From assembly GCA_003228965.1 (NCBI GenBank), contig QIGP01000439.1, forward strand, positions 1-5,182: a DNA stretch of 5,182 nt. Direction: 5' to 3'. Below, piece after piece: positions 1-5,182 of the stretch. Each line of letters starts with the position of its first letter. Position 1 is the stretch's first letter. The notes below the pieces were generated by a model. It did no database searches, had not been told where the DNA came from, and saw only the letters and a list, made by a program, of their open reading frames with translations. A program made the position numbers and the translations under genes. This DNA is from Gammaproteobacteria bacterium. Its GTDB lineage: Bacteria; Pseudomonadota; Gammaproteobacteria; Steroidobacterales; SZUA-146.

Positions 1-200
1 ATGAGTCCACTCATGGCACCAAAATTCTCGGTAGTTCCAATAATCACGGCATCGGCCGTTTGTACCAGAGCAGCATCGGCCTCAAGAGGCGTGCGGAATA
101 TCACCTCAATCGACGATTTACAGGCACCGCGAACCACGGCTTCAGCAAGCGCACGGGTATTATCAGAGGGCGTATTGGCAACTATAAGTAGCTTGGTCAC
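1..200 (-). CDS. Flavodoxin-fold (FMN-binding) family protein, N-terminal part, gene runs off the left edge
   Basis: Read on the minus strand from a GTG start at 200-198, 66 whole codons are open to the window edge. The protein begins V/M-T-K-LLIVANTPSDNTRALAEA, a hydrophobic first beta strand followed by a T-P-S-D-N-T loop. That layout is typical of the FMN-phosphate loop of flavodoxin and NADPH-dependent FMN reductase (WrbA-like) proteins. Residues 50-66 (DAVIIGTTENFGAMSGL) form the third strand and the G-T-x-x-x-F-G-x-M-S-G loop that contacts the flavin ring in this superfamily. The likely role is a small cytoplasmic flavoprotein oxidoreductase or electron carrier; substrate and partner cannot be told. 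The GTG start is chosen because it lies one residue before the first beta strand. The ATG at 228-226 is out of frame and hits a stop quickly. No strong Shine-Dalgarno sequence is seen. The gene is divergent from the lipoprotein gene. Family assignment is fairly sure; the exact start is less so. Confidence 0.8.
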   Translation of the reverse strand, partial: MTKLLIVANTPSDNTRALAEAVVRGACKSSIEVIFRTPLEADAALVQTADAVIIGTTENFGAMSGL

Positions 201-333
201 GGATAGATTTCTGTAGATAAAAAGCCATGCTCGCAGCTTTGAAACACGAGCGCAAACCACTTTCTGAGTCTAAAAAGCTGCAACAGAGGCCATCTCGCGC
301 TACACTAGCTTGCCAAGCTTCACCGACACGCGC

Positions 334-879
334 ATGAACCTACTCAAACCCATTGCTGCCTCATTACTGACTTTGTTTGTCGCCGGATGCGAATCCAGCG
401 TTTCGCTGTCTGTAGAAAGGCCTGGTCTCGACGCCAAGAGCCAACGGGATTATTCAATCGATGAAAGTAATACCACCTCCATAGAAATGGGTGGCTTCAT
501 TGAATTTGATGAACGCGTTGAAATCGATGCAACCACAGGATATGGCAACTGTTTTTATGCTACGTACGAATTTCGTTTTGAGTACGACGCCTCTGTATTC
601 GTAGAATTTCGAGATGGCCAGGAAGGCCACTGCAGCTTTGGCGCCATTTTAGTCCGCTCCTTCGAAGTCAAAGTATTGGCTGAGGAAGACTACCCATTAG
701 GTTCGGAGCTAACCCCGTTTATTCAGTTCCATCAAAGCGACCCCCACATAGCTGTCTTCCAAATCGGTCGCGAATACTTCGCCGAACGCATCAGCGATCT
801 AAGAGAAGTAGAAATCAGTTGCAGAAGAGATTCTTGTATCGGAGCCATCGAACGAAGAGTCTCTCAGTCCAGTATTTAG
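334..879 (+). CDS. Predicted outer-membrane lipoprotein of unknown function
   Basis: From the ATG at 334 the product is 181 residues. It has a lipoprotein signal peptide: a Lys at position 5, a hydrophobic stretch at 6-17 and the lipobox V-A-G-C with the lipidated Cys at residue 19. The next residue is Glu rather than Asp, so by the Lol sorting rule it should go to the outer membrane. The mature part is acidic and rich in alternating beta-like segments. It carries four further cysteines: C73 and C100 in similar aromatic/Gly settings (GNCFY, GHCSF), and C163 and C168 near the C-terminus. Two periplasmic disulfides are therefore plausible (inference). I recognise no known domain. An in-frame TTG at 310 would add eight residues before the signal peptide; the ATG is preferred because it puts the charged N-terminus right before the hydrophobic core. 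No convincing ribosome-binding site precedes either start. No clear terminator follows the stop at 877-879. The gene is probably monocistronic. Confidence 0.78.
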   Translation: MNLLKPIAASLLTLFVAGCESSVSLSVERPGLDAKSQRDYSIDESNTTSIEMGGFIEFDERVEIDATTGYGNCFYATYEFRFEYDASVFVEFRDGQEGHCSFGAILVRSFEVKVLAEEDYPLGSELTPFIQFHQSDPHIAVFQIGREYFAERISDLREVEISCRRDSCIGAIERRVSQSSI

Positions 880-978
880 ACTGCTCGTGAGCTATGGCTT
901 TTACTACAGCCCGAATTAAATGTGATCGTTTTGCGAATACAGAGCGGACCGAAAGGCTCGTGTCAAGATCTTCACACC

Positions 979-1010
979 GTCATTACGAGTGCGAAGCGCG
1001 CGGCATTCTC
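979..1010 (+). repeat. Dispersed palindromic-type repeat, copy A (direct orientation)
   Basis: This 32-base unit begins GTCATTACGAGTGCGAAG and ends GGCATTCTC. It matches copy C (1111-1142) at 30 of 32 positions. Its ends are inverted relative to copy B (1057-1094): GGCATTCTC here against GAGATTGCC there, 8 of 9 pairable. The GTCATTGCGAG...GGCAATCTC pattern resembles short intergenic repeats seen scattered in many bacterial genomes. That resemblance is from memory and is not tested here. Confidence 0.8.
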
Positions 1011-1056
1011 CTAACATTGCTGTGACATAACTGATTGAATCCTCAGCAACCTGACA

Positions 1057-1094
1057 GAGATTGCCACACCCGCGGTCTGCGGATTCGCAATGAC
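1057..1094 (-). repeat. Dispersed palindromic-type repeat, copy B (inverted orientation)
   Basis: This 38-base unit begins GAGATTGCC and ends GCAATGAC, so on the minus strand it reads GTCATTGCGA...GGCAATCTC, the same frame as copies A and C. Its middle differs from theirs and carries its own small dyad, CCGC-GGTCT-GCGG, at 1070-1082. Its right end, TCGCAATGACG at 1085-1095, pairs perfectly over 11 bases with CGTCATTGCGA at 1110-1120 in copy C, leaving a 14-base loop. B and C together could therefore form an element of about 86 bases with cruciform or RNA-hairpin potential. Confidence 0.78.
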
Positions 1095-1110
1095 GGAGTT
1101 CAGGGGTTAC

Positions 1111-1142
1111 GTCATTGCGAGTGCGAAGCGCGCGGCACTCTC
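1111..1142 (+). repeat. Dispersed palindromic-type repeat, copy C (direct orientation)
   Basis: This 32-base unit begins GTCATTGCGAGTGCGAAG and ends GGCACTCTC. It is 30/32 identical to copy A, 132 bases upstream, and forms an inverted pair with copy B. The close match between A and C, compared with the diverged centre of B, suggests that A and C are the same subtype and B another. Such B-C pairs resemble REP/BIME or MITE-like units. No transposase is present in the window. Confidence 0.8.
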
Positions 1143-1234
1143 GGTAGGCCTAAAAAACGTCTCAGGATATAGCTACATCACCCAACCGCATCTCCAAAGG
1201 AGAGGCGCAGGCAGAAATACTCAACTTACGAAAA

Positions 1235-1250
1235 GAAAGAAAGAAAGAAA
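1235..1250 (+). repeat. (GAAA)4 tetranucleotide microsatellite
   Basis: Four perfect GAAA units are preceded by one imperfect GAAAA unit at 1230-1234. The run sits in a purine-rich strand between the dispersed repeats and the G-rich hairpin array, about 130 bases before tetR. Four units is short for a phase-variable tract, and it is not inside a supported gene. Confidence 0.75.
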
Positions 1251-1263
1251 CGACAAAATTACG

Positions 1264-1344
1264 AAAAGGGGGTTTGGGGGTCCACCCCCAATGGGAGCTC
1301 GGGGGCGAAGCCCCCGATAAGGGGGTATGGGGGCCTAGCCCCCA
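1264..1344. repeat. Array of G5/C5 hairpins with an internal 53-base direct repeat
   Basis: Three inverted repeats lie in tandem. The first has an 8-bp stem TTGGGGGT/ACCCCCAA (1274-1281 and 1284-1291) around two bases. The second has an 8-bp stem TCGGGGGC/GCCCCCGA (1299-1306 and 1310-1317) with a GAA loop. The third has a 7-bp stem TGGGGGC/GCCCCCA (1328-1334 and 1338-1344) with a CTA loop. The segment AAAAGGGGGTTTGGGGG at 1264-1280 recurs as ATAAGGGGGTATGGGGG at 1317-1333, offset by 53 bases and differing at two positions. None of the hairpins is followed by a run of T, so an intrinsic terminator is not supported. The very stable stems could still impede polymerase or act in RNA. Confidence 0.8.
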
Positions 1345-1345
1345 C

Positions 1346-1362
1346 TTGCTTGATGCAAGCAA
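1346..1362. promoter_or_regulatory. Candidate operator dyad for the TetR-family regulator
   Basis: The 17-base sequence TTGCTT-GATGC-AAGCAA has perfect 6-base half sites around a 5-base centre. It ends 18 bases before the tetR start and overlaps the promoter-like -35 hexamer at 1350-1355. Size and placement suit autorepression by a TetR-family protein, whose sites are usually 15-20 base dyads overlapping the promoter. This is inference: the dyad could instead be the fourth hairpin of the adjacent array. Confidence 0.4.
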
Positions 1363-1379
1363 ATAGATAAGAATACAAT
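1350..1379 (+). promoter_or_regulatory. Candidate sigma70 promoter for tetR-icmF
   Basis: TTGATG at 1350-1355 (4 of 6 to the TTGACA consensus) and TACAAT at 1374-1379 (5 of 6 to TATAAT) are separated by 18 bases. The problem is position. The -10 box ends one base before the ATG at 1381, so transcription would start near 1386, inside the annotated coding region. Either this promoter is not used, or translation starts further in, or the promoter serves mainly icmF. Confidence 0.35.
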
Positions 1380-1380
1380 A

Positions 1381-2010
1381 ATGCCCCCACAATCCAACAC
1401 CGCAAGACGCTCCCACGCGGAGCGCACTCACGAATCTGACCAGAAAATGCTAACGGCCGCCGTTGAACTTATTACCGATAAAGGCTTGGATAACATGACC
1501 TTAAAGGCAGTCGGCGAGCGAGCTGGCTACAGTCGCGGTCTGGCAGGTTACCGTTTCGGGTCCAGGCAAGGCCTCTTCGAGTTCATCATGCACTCCGTGG
1601 GCGAGCAATGGCTCGAGCGGCTCAGCTCGGCGACGCGAGATCTGGCAGGCGTAGAGGCCATGCAGGCCGCCGTTCAGGCTCACTGCGATTTGTGCTGCTC
1701 GAACGAAGCCCCGGTACGCGCTTTTTATATCCTGTGGATGAGCGCCGTAAGCCCAGGGTCTGACACGCGGGAAGTGGTTAACAATATTGATCAGCGCCGC
1801 AAGCTTGATGTGGCCCAATGGGTTTTCCAGGAAAACAAACACGCAACGCCCGGCTACGCCGACGCTCTGGCCGCACAGTTTTCCTCCACCATCATCGGCA
1901 TTGTTTATCACTGGCTAGCCAACCCGGATGACAAGGTAGCCGTAACCGCACAACACAATCAGTTAATTCATACAATGGTGCAGCTAATGCAGCCAGGGAA
2001 ATCGTCATGA
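1381..2010 (+). CDS. TetR/AcrR-family transcriptional regulator, likely local regulator of icmF
   Basis: The 209-residue product has the usual TetR length and layout. A basic N-terminal arm (residues 9-15) is followed by helix 1 (about 21-34, [14 protein letters not shown]). A helix-turn-helix follows at about 39-60 ([22 protein letters not shown]), then S-R-Q-G-L-F leads into helix 4. Residues from about 70 form the variable all-helical ligand and dimerisation domain. The effector is unknown; the tight link to icmF makes an acyl-CoA or short-chain acid plausible (inference). The stop codon overlaps the icmF start in ATGA, so the two are co-transcribed and probably translationally coupled. 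The ATG at 1381 is chosen because the next in-frame ATG (1447, residue 23) would cut into helix 1. It has only a weak A/G-rich upstream stretch and a promoter-like -10 box lies right before it, so the 5' end is uncertain. The gene begins immediately after the repeat block. Confidence 0.88.
   Translation: MPPQSNTARRSHAERTHESDQKMLTAAVELITDKGLDNMTLKAVGERAGYSRGLAGYRFGSRQGLFEFIMHSVGEQWLERLSSATRDLAGVEAMQAAVQAHCDLCCSNEAPVRAFYILWMSAVSPGSDTREVVNNIDQRRKLDVAQWVFQENKHATPGYADALAAQFSSTIIGIVYHWLANPDDKVAVTAQHNQLIHTMVQLMQPGKSS
1995..2000 (+). promoter_or_regulatory. Ribosome-binding site for icmF inside the end of tetR
   Basis: AGGGAA lies six bases before the icmF ATG at 2007 and is the clearest Shine-Dalgarno-like sequence in the window. 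It sits within the last codons of tetR. It supports 2007 as the icmF start and coupling of icmF translation to tetR. Confidence 0.65.
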
Positions 2011-5000
2011 ACTCAATTACGCAACTAGTACAGCCGCCACAAAGCGCCACCGCAAAAGCGTCGGCACCCCTGCGGTTTGTCACTGCCGCCTCTTTGTTTG
2101 ACGGTCACGATGCATCCATCAATATTATGCGTCGAATACTGCAAGCCTCCGGTGCCGAAGTCGTGCATCTTGCCCACAACCGCTCTGTAGCGCAGGTTGT
2201 CGAGTCGGCATTGCAAGAAGACGTACAAGCCATCGCCATTAGTTCCTACCAAGGCGGGCACAACGAATATTTCCGCTACATGATCGACATGCTTAAAGAC
2301 CACGGCGCCGAACACATCAAAGTGTTCGGCGGCGGTGGTGGTGTGATTGTGTACGACGAAATTCAAGACTTACAGGCCTACGGTGTAGAGCGCATCTATT
2401 CACCGCACGACGGACAGCAGTTGGGACTGCAAGGCATGATCGACGACATGCTGGAACGTACAGCCAGCGTAACCAGTACGCCAATGCCGCCTAAATTCGA
2501 CTCACTTGTGCCCTACTCTCAAACGCAGTTGGCACGTGTCATCACTGGAATCGAAAACGGACAATATTCCGAGGAACAACTGGCAACGTTAAAGTCTAAC
2601 GCTCCCGACATTCCCGTACTCGGCATTACCGGTACCGGGGGTGCGGGTAAGTCATCACTAACCGATGAAATCATTTTGCGTTTTCGGCAGGACAGCGGCG
2701 ATGGTGTTCGCATTGCAATATTGGCCGTCGATCCTACAAGGCGTAAAACGGGTGGCGCTCTATTAGGCGACCGCATTCGAATGAACGCCATTTATCACCC
2801 GAACATATTCATGCGCTCTCTTGCCACTCGTGGCACCACTGGAGAAGTCCCGGGATACCTGCCGGAAGTGATTGCCGCCGCACGCCATGCGGGGTTCGAT
2901 CTGGTCGTAGTAGAAACACCCGGAATCGGCCAGGGCGACGCTGGCATAGTGCCATTTGTAGACGCATCTATGTACGTAATGACACCTGAGTTTGGCGCCC
3001 AAAGCCAACTCGAAAAAATCGATATGCTCGACTACGCCGATGTTGTAGTTATTAACAAATTTGACCGTAAGGGCAGCGACGACGCGCTGCGCGATGTGTC
3101 GAAACAGGTGCAGCGTAACCGCCAGGACTTCGCGAAAAGCCCGGATGAAATGCCCGTGTTTGGCAGCATTGCTTCCAGATTCAATGATGACGGCGTAACA
3201 GCAGCCTACCAACACCTAAAAGCGCTTCTCGTCGAAAAAGGACTCACTGCCTACGAGTCGAAACTGACGGTAGTTAATCGGCGCAGTCCTTCTCAAAAAA
3301 CCATCATTGTTCCACCCCAGCGCCAACGCTACCTGGCTGAAATTGCTGAAACAGTTCGCGACTATCACCACAACGTGAACGAACAGTCACAAACGGCCAG
3401 GCAGCATCAGCAACTAGAAGCTTCTCGCGCCATGCTTGCTCGGGACGGCGACCATGACACTTCGGCACTTGAGCGATTGGCCAAAGACAAAGATCAGAAA
3501 CTTTCCGCCTGCGCGAAACAGCTTCTTGGCGAATGGGACACACTCAAACAAAACTGCAACGCCGACACCATTGACATCACGTTGCCAAACGGCAAAACGG
3601 TGCAGCAAACAGTGAGCACCCGAAGCTTGTCAGGTACTCGCATACCCAAAGTGTCTTTGCCAAACTATGCAGATCACGGCGAACGACTCAAATGGCTTAT
3701 GAAAGACAACGTACCAGGCCGCTTCCCCTATACCTCAGGTGTATTTGAATTTCGTCGCGAAGGCGAAGATCCTGCGCGCATGTTCGCAGGCGAAGGCGAC
3801 CCATTCAGAACCAACCGCAGGTTCAAGCAACTTTCCGAACACTCGGAAGCCAAGCGCCTGTCTACCGCCTTCGATTCAGTAACGCTGTACGGCTTTGACC
3901 CCGCGGTACGCCCCGATATTTACGGCAAAATTGGTAATGCCGGTGTGTCCATCGCGACGCTTGATGATATGAAAGTGCTCTACGACGGTTTTGATTTATG
4001 TGACCCAAAAACGTCGGTTTCAATGACCATTAACGGACCCGCCCCAACCATTCTTGCGTTCTTCCTCAACACGGCAATCGACCAGCAACACGCCAGGTTT
4101 GTCGAACAACACAACAAGGAACCAAACGACGCCGAGTACGCACAGATTCAAAGCTACGCCATAAGTCACGTGCGTGGCACGGTTCAGGCCGACATACTCA
4201 AGGAAGATCAGGGCCAAAACACCTGCATCTTTTCCACCGATTTCAGCTTGCGCATGATGGGTGACATTGCCCAGTACTTCATCGATAACGACATTCGCAG
4301 GTTCTACTCGGTATCCATCAGCGGATATCACATAGCCGAAGCCGGTGCTAATCCGATTTCGCAATTGGCCTTTACCTTGTCCAACGGGTTTACCTATGTC
4401 GAAACGTATCTTGCGCGAGGCATGCACATTGATGACTTCGCCCCCAACCTGTCGTTCTTTTTCTCTAACGGCATGGACCCTGAATACACAGTGATGGGGC
4501 GCGTCGCACGACGCATTTGGGCCACGACGCTACGCGACAAGTACGGGGCTAACGAGCGCAGTCAAAAACTCAAGTACCACATCCAGACTTCGGGTCGCTC
4601 TCTTCACGCCCAGGAAATGGATTTCAATGATATTCGTACGACTCTGCAGGCGCTATTAGCTATAAATGATAACTGCAACAGCCTCCACACCAACGCCTAC
4701 GACGAGGCCATCACCACACCCACCGAAGAATCGGTTCGAAGGGCGATGGCTATTCAGCTCATCATAAACCGTGAATTCGGTGTGACCATGAATGAAAACC
4801 CGAACCAGGGATCTTTCATTGTAGAAGAGCTCACCGACCTTGTGGAAGAGGCCGTGCTGTCAGAGTTTGAACGCATCTCTGACCGGGGTGGTGTTTTGGG
4901 CGCCATGGAAACAGGCTATCAGCGTGGCAAGATTCAGGAGGAGTCTATGCACTACGAGCACAAAAAACATGATGGCTCGCTTCCCATTATCGGCGTCAAC

Positions 5001-5182
5001 ACGTTTTTGCCCGACACCAGCAGCCAGCAGGTCGAAATTGAACTCGCCCGCTCCACCGAAGACGAAAAGCAGGGACAAATCACCCGGCTGGCCGAGTTTC
5101 AAGACAGGCACAAAGACCACGTCGAACAGCATTTGGCCGAGATACAAGCCGCAATCGTCAACGGCGAAAACGGTTTTGCCGC
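2007..5182 (+). CDS. icmF: Fused isobutyryl-CoA mutase IcmF (AdoCbl-binding, G-protein chaperone and mutase domains), 3' end outside the window
   Basis: The frame is open for 1058 codons to the window edge, about 30 short of the usual length near 1090. The enzyme uses adenosylcobalamin to interconvert isobutyryl-CoA and n-butyryl-CoA in the cytoplasm; its GTPase domain gates cofactor loading. Domains in order: (1) B12-binding, about 22-155, with D32-G-H34 (H34 the likely cobalt ligand), S-S-Y and a glycine-rich stretch GGGGG; (2) MeaB-like G domain, about 200-420, with P-loop GTGGAGKSS at 209-217 (K215), switch ETPGIGQGD at 303-311 and NKFD at 350-353; (3) a linker, then the mutase TIM barrel from about 560. 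In the barrel, F593 (RMFAGEG) and Q737 (DQGQNT) stand where methylmalonyl-CoA mutase has Tyr and Arg, the isobutyryl-CoA type of pocket. H775 (SGYH) matches the conserved catalytic His. All motifs look intact. The gene starts within the tetR stop (ATGA overlap) with a good ribosome-binding site. Family identity is near certain. Confidence 0.97.
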   Translation, partial: MNSITQLVQPPQSATAKASAPLRFVTAASLFDGHDASINIMRRILQASGAEVVHLAHNRSVAQVVESALQEDVQAIAISSYQGGHNEYFRYMIDMLKDHGAEHIKVFGGGGGVIVYDEIQDLQAYGVERIYSPHDGQQLGLQGMIDDMLERTASVTSTPMPPKFDSLVPYSQTQLARVITGIENGQYSEEQLATLKSNAPDIPVLGITGTGGAGKSSLTDEIILRFRQDSGDGVRIAILAVDPTRRKTGGALLGDRIRMNAIYHPNIFMRSLATRGTTGEVPGYLPEVIAAARHAGFDLVVVETPGIGQGDAGIVPFVDASMYVMTPEFGAQSQLEKIDMLDYADVVVINKFDRKGSDDALRDVSKQVQRNRQDFAKSPDEMPVFGSIASRFNDDGVTAAYQHLKALLVEKGLTAYESKLTVVNRRSPSQKTIIVPPQRQRYLAEIAETVRDYHHNVNEQSQTARQHQQLEASRAMLARDGDHDTSALERLAKDKDQKLSACAKQLLGEWDTLKQNCNADTIDITLPNGKTVQQTVSTRSLSGTRIPKVSLPNYADHGERLKWLMKDNVPGRFPYTSGVFEFRREGEDPARMFAGEGDPFRTNRRFKQLSEHSEAKRLSTAFDSVTLYGFDPAVRPDIYGKIGNAGVSIATLDDMKVLYDGFDLCDPKTSVSMTINGPAPTILAFFLNTAIDQQHARFVEQHNKEPNDAEYAQIQSYAISHVRGTVQADILKEDQGQNTCIFSTDFSLRMMGDIAQYFIDNDIRRFYSVSISGYHIAEAGANPISQLAFTLSNGFTYVETYLARGMHIDDFAPNLSFFFSNGMDPEYTVMGRVARRIWATTLRDKYGANERSQKLKYHIQTSGRSLHAQEMDFNDIRTTLQALLAINDNCNSLHTNAYDEAITTPTEESVRRAMAIQLIINREFGVTMNENPNQGSFIVEELTDLVEEAVLSEFERISDRGGVLGAMETGYQRGKIQEESMHYEHKKHDGSLPIIGVNTFLPDTSSQQVEIELARSTEDEKQGQITRLAEFQDRHKDHVEQHLAEIQAAIVNGENGFA

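Larger units (their letters stand above)
880..1380. other. 501-base gene-free region made largely of repeats
   Basis: No open frame here looks like a protein. From 880 to about 978 I see nothing recognisable: no clear terminator hairpin with a T tract and no promoter. From 979 to 1142 there are three copies of a dispersed repeat. From about 1143 to 1225 nothing stands out. From 1226 to 1268 there is A/G-rich sequence with a (GAAA)4 run and two copies of TTACGAAAAG, at 1226-1235 and 1259-1268. From 1264 to 1344 there is a G5/C5 hairpin array. From 1346 to 1379 lie a dyad and a promoter-like pair just before tetR. Short open frames across this block, such as 1090-1320 on the plus strand and 1162-1431 on the minus strand, are low-complexity translations of the repeats and are not annotated as genes. 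Confidence 0.8.

Noticed and set aside
1..216. Plus-strand open frame of 71 codons at the left edge
   Set aside because: It is the antisense shadow of the flavodoxin-type gene; the minus-strand translation has clear family motifs and this one has none.
278..306. Promoter CTGCAA-N17-TACACT upstream of the lipoprotein gene
   Set aside because: It matches the consensus at only 3 of 6 and 4 of 6 positions. The position is reasonable but the match is too weak to annotate.
310..333. TTG start for the lipoprotein gene
   Set aside because: It would put eight extra residues before a signal peptide that starts well at the ATG at 334, and has no better ribosome-binding site.
979..1142. CRISPR array
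   Set aside because: Only three units occur, in alternating orientation with unequal spacing (46 and 16 bases), and there are no cas genes.
1268..1305. G-quadruplex formed by four G runs
   Set aside because: The G runs at 1268-1272, 1276-1280, 1293-1295 and 1301-1305 need a 12-base loop, and each main run has a nearby C5 partner that would favour hairpins.
1299..1317. Intrinsic terminator
   Set aside because: The stem is strong but is followed by ATAAGGGGG rather than a T run on either strand, so termination is not supported.
1090..1320. Plus-strand open frame of 76 codons
   Set aside because: It starts inside repeat copy B and runs through copy C, the GAAA tract and the G-rich hairpins. 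The product is a repeat translation with a Lys/Arg and Gly/Pro tail and no domain.
1162..1431. Minus-strand open frame of 89 codons
   Set aside because: It covers the hairpin array and the start of tetR; its composition reflects G5/C5 runs and it overlaps a supported gene.
2763..3215. Minus-strand open frame of 150 codons and other minus-strand frames within 2025-5147
   Set aside because: All lie antisense to icmF, whose frame is continuous with every expected motif; they show no family features.
2007..5182. Methylmalonyl-CoA mutase as the name of the large gene
   Set aside because: The fused B12-G domain-mutase order and the Phe593/Gln737 pair fit IcmF rather than methylmalonyl-CoA mutase.

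Overview
The window looks like chromosomal DNA from a proteobacterium, most likely a marine or environmental gammaproteobacterium. The evidence is moderate GC content, a lipobox-type outer-membrane lipoprotein, dispersed short palindromic repeats, and a tetR-icmF pair of the kind found in acyl-CoA catabolism loci. The taxonomic call is an inference from gene style, not from a marker gene.

Layout. Positions 1-200 (minus strand) hold the N-terminal 66 codons of a flavodoxin-fold protein running off the left edge. A divergent gap of about 130 bases separates it from a plus-strand lipoprotein gene (334-879) of unknown function. A 501-base gene-free stretch follows (880-1380). It contains three copies of a roughly 32-38 base dispersed repeat in alternating orientation (979-1142), a short (GAAA)4 microsatellite, and an array of G5/C5 hairpins (1264-1344). 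It ends with a candidate promoter and operator directly before the next gene. Positions 1381-2010 encode a TetR-family regulator. Its stop codon overlaps by 4 bases (ATGA) the start of icmF, which fills 2007-5182 and leaves the window about 30 codons before its expected end.

How the genes work together. IcmF is the fused adenosylcobalamin-dependent isobutyryl-CoA mutase with an in-built G-protein chaperone. The two active-site residues that separate isobutyryl-CoA mutases from methylmalonyl-CoA mutases read Phe593 and Gln737, so the protein should rearrange isobutyryl-CoA and n-butyryl-CoA, with possible side activity on isovaleryl-CoA/pivalyl-CoA. The co-translated TetR protein is the likely local regulator, probably sensing an acyl-CoA or related metabolite and repressing its own operon at the dyad at 1346-1362. 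Further acyl-CoA catabolism genes would be expected downstream, outside the window.

No wholly new system is evident. The least explained parts are the repeat and hairpin block that abuts the tetR start codon, and the unrecognised lipoprotein.
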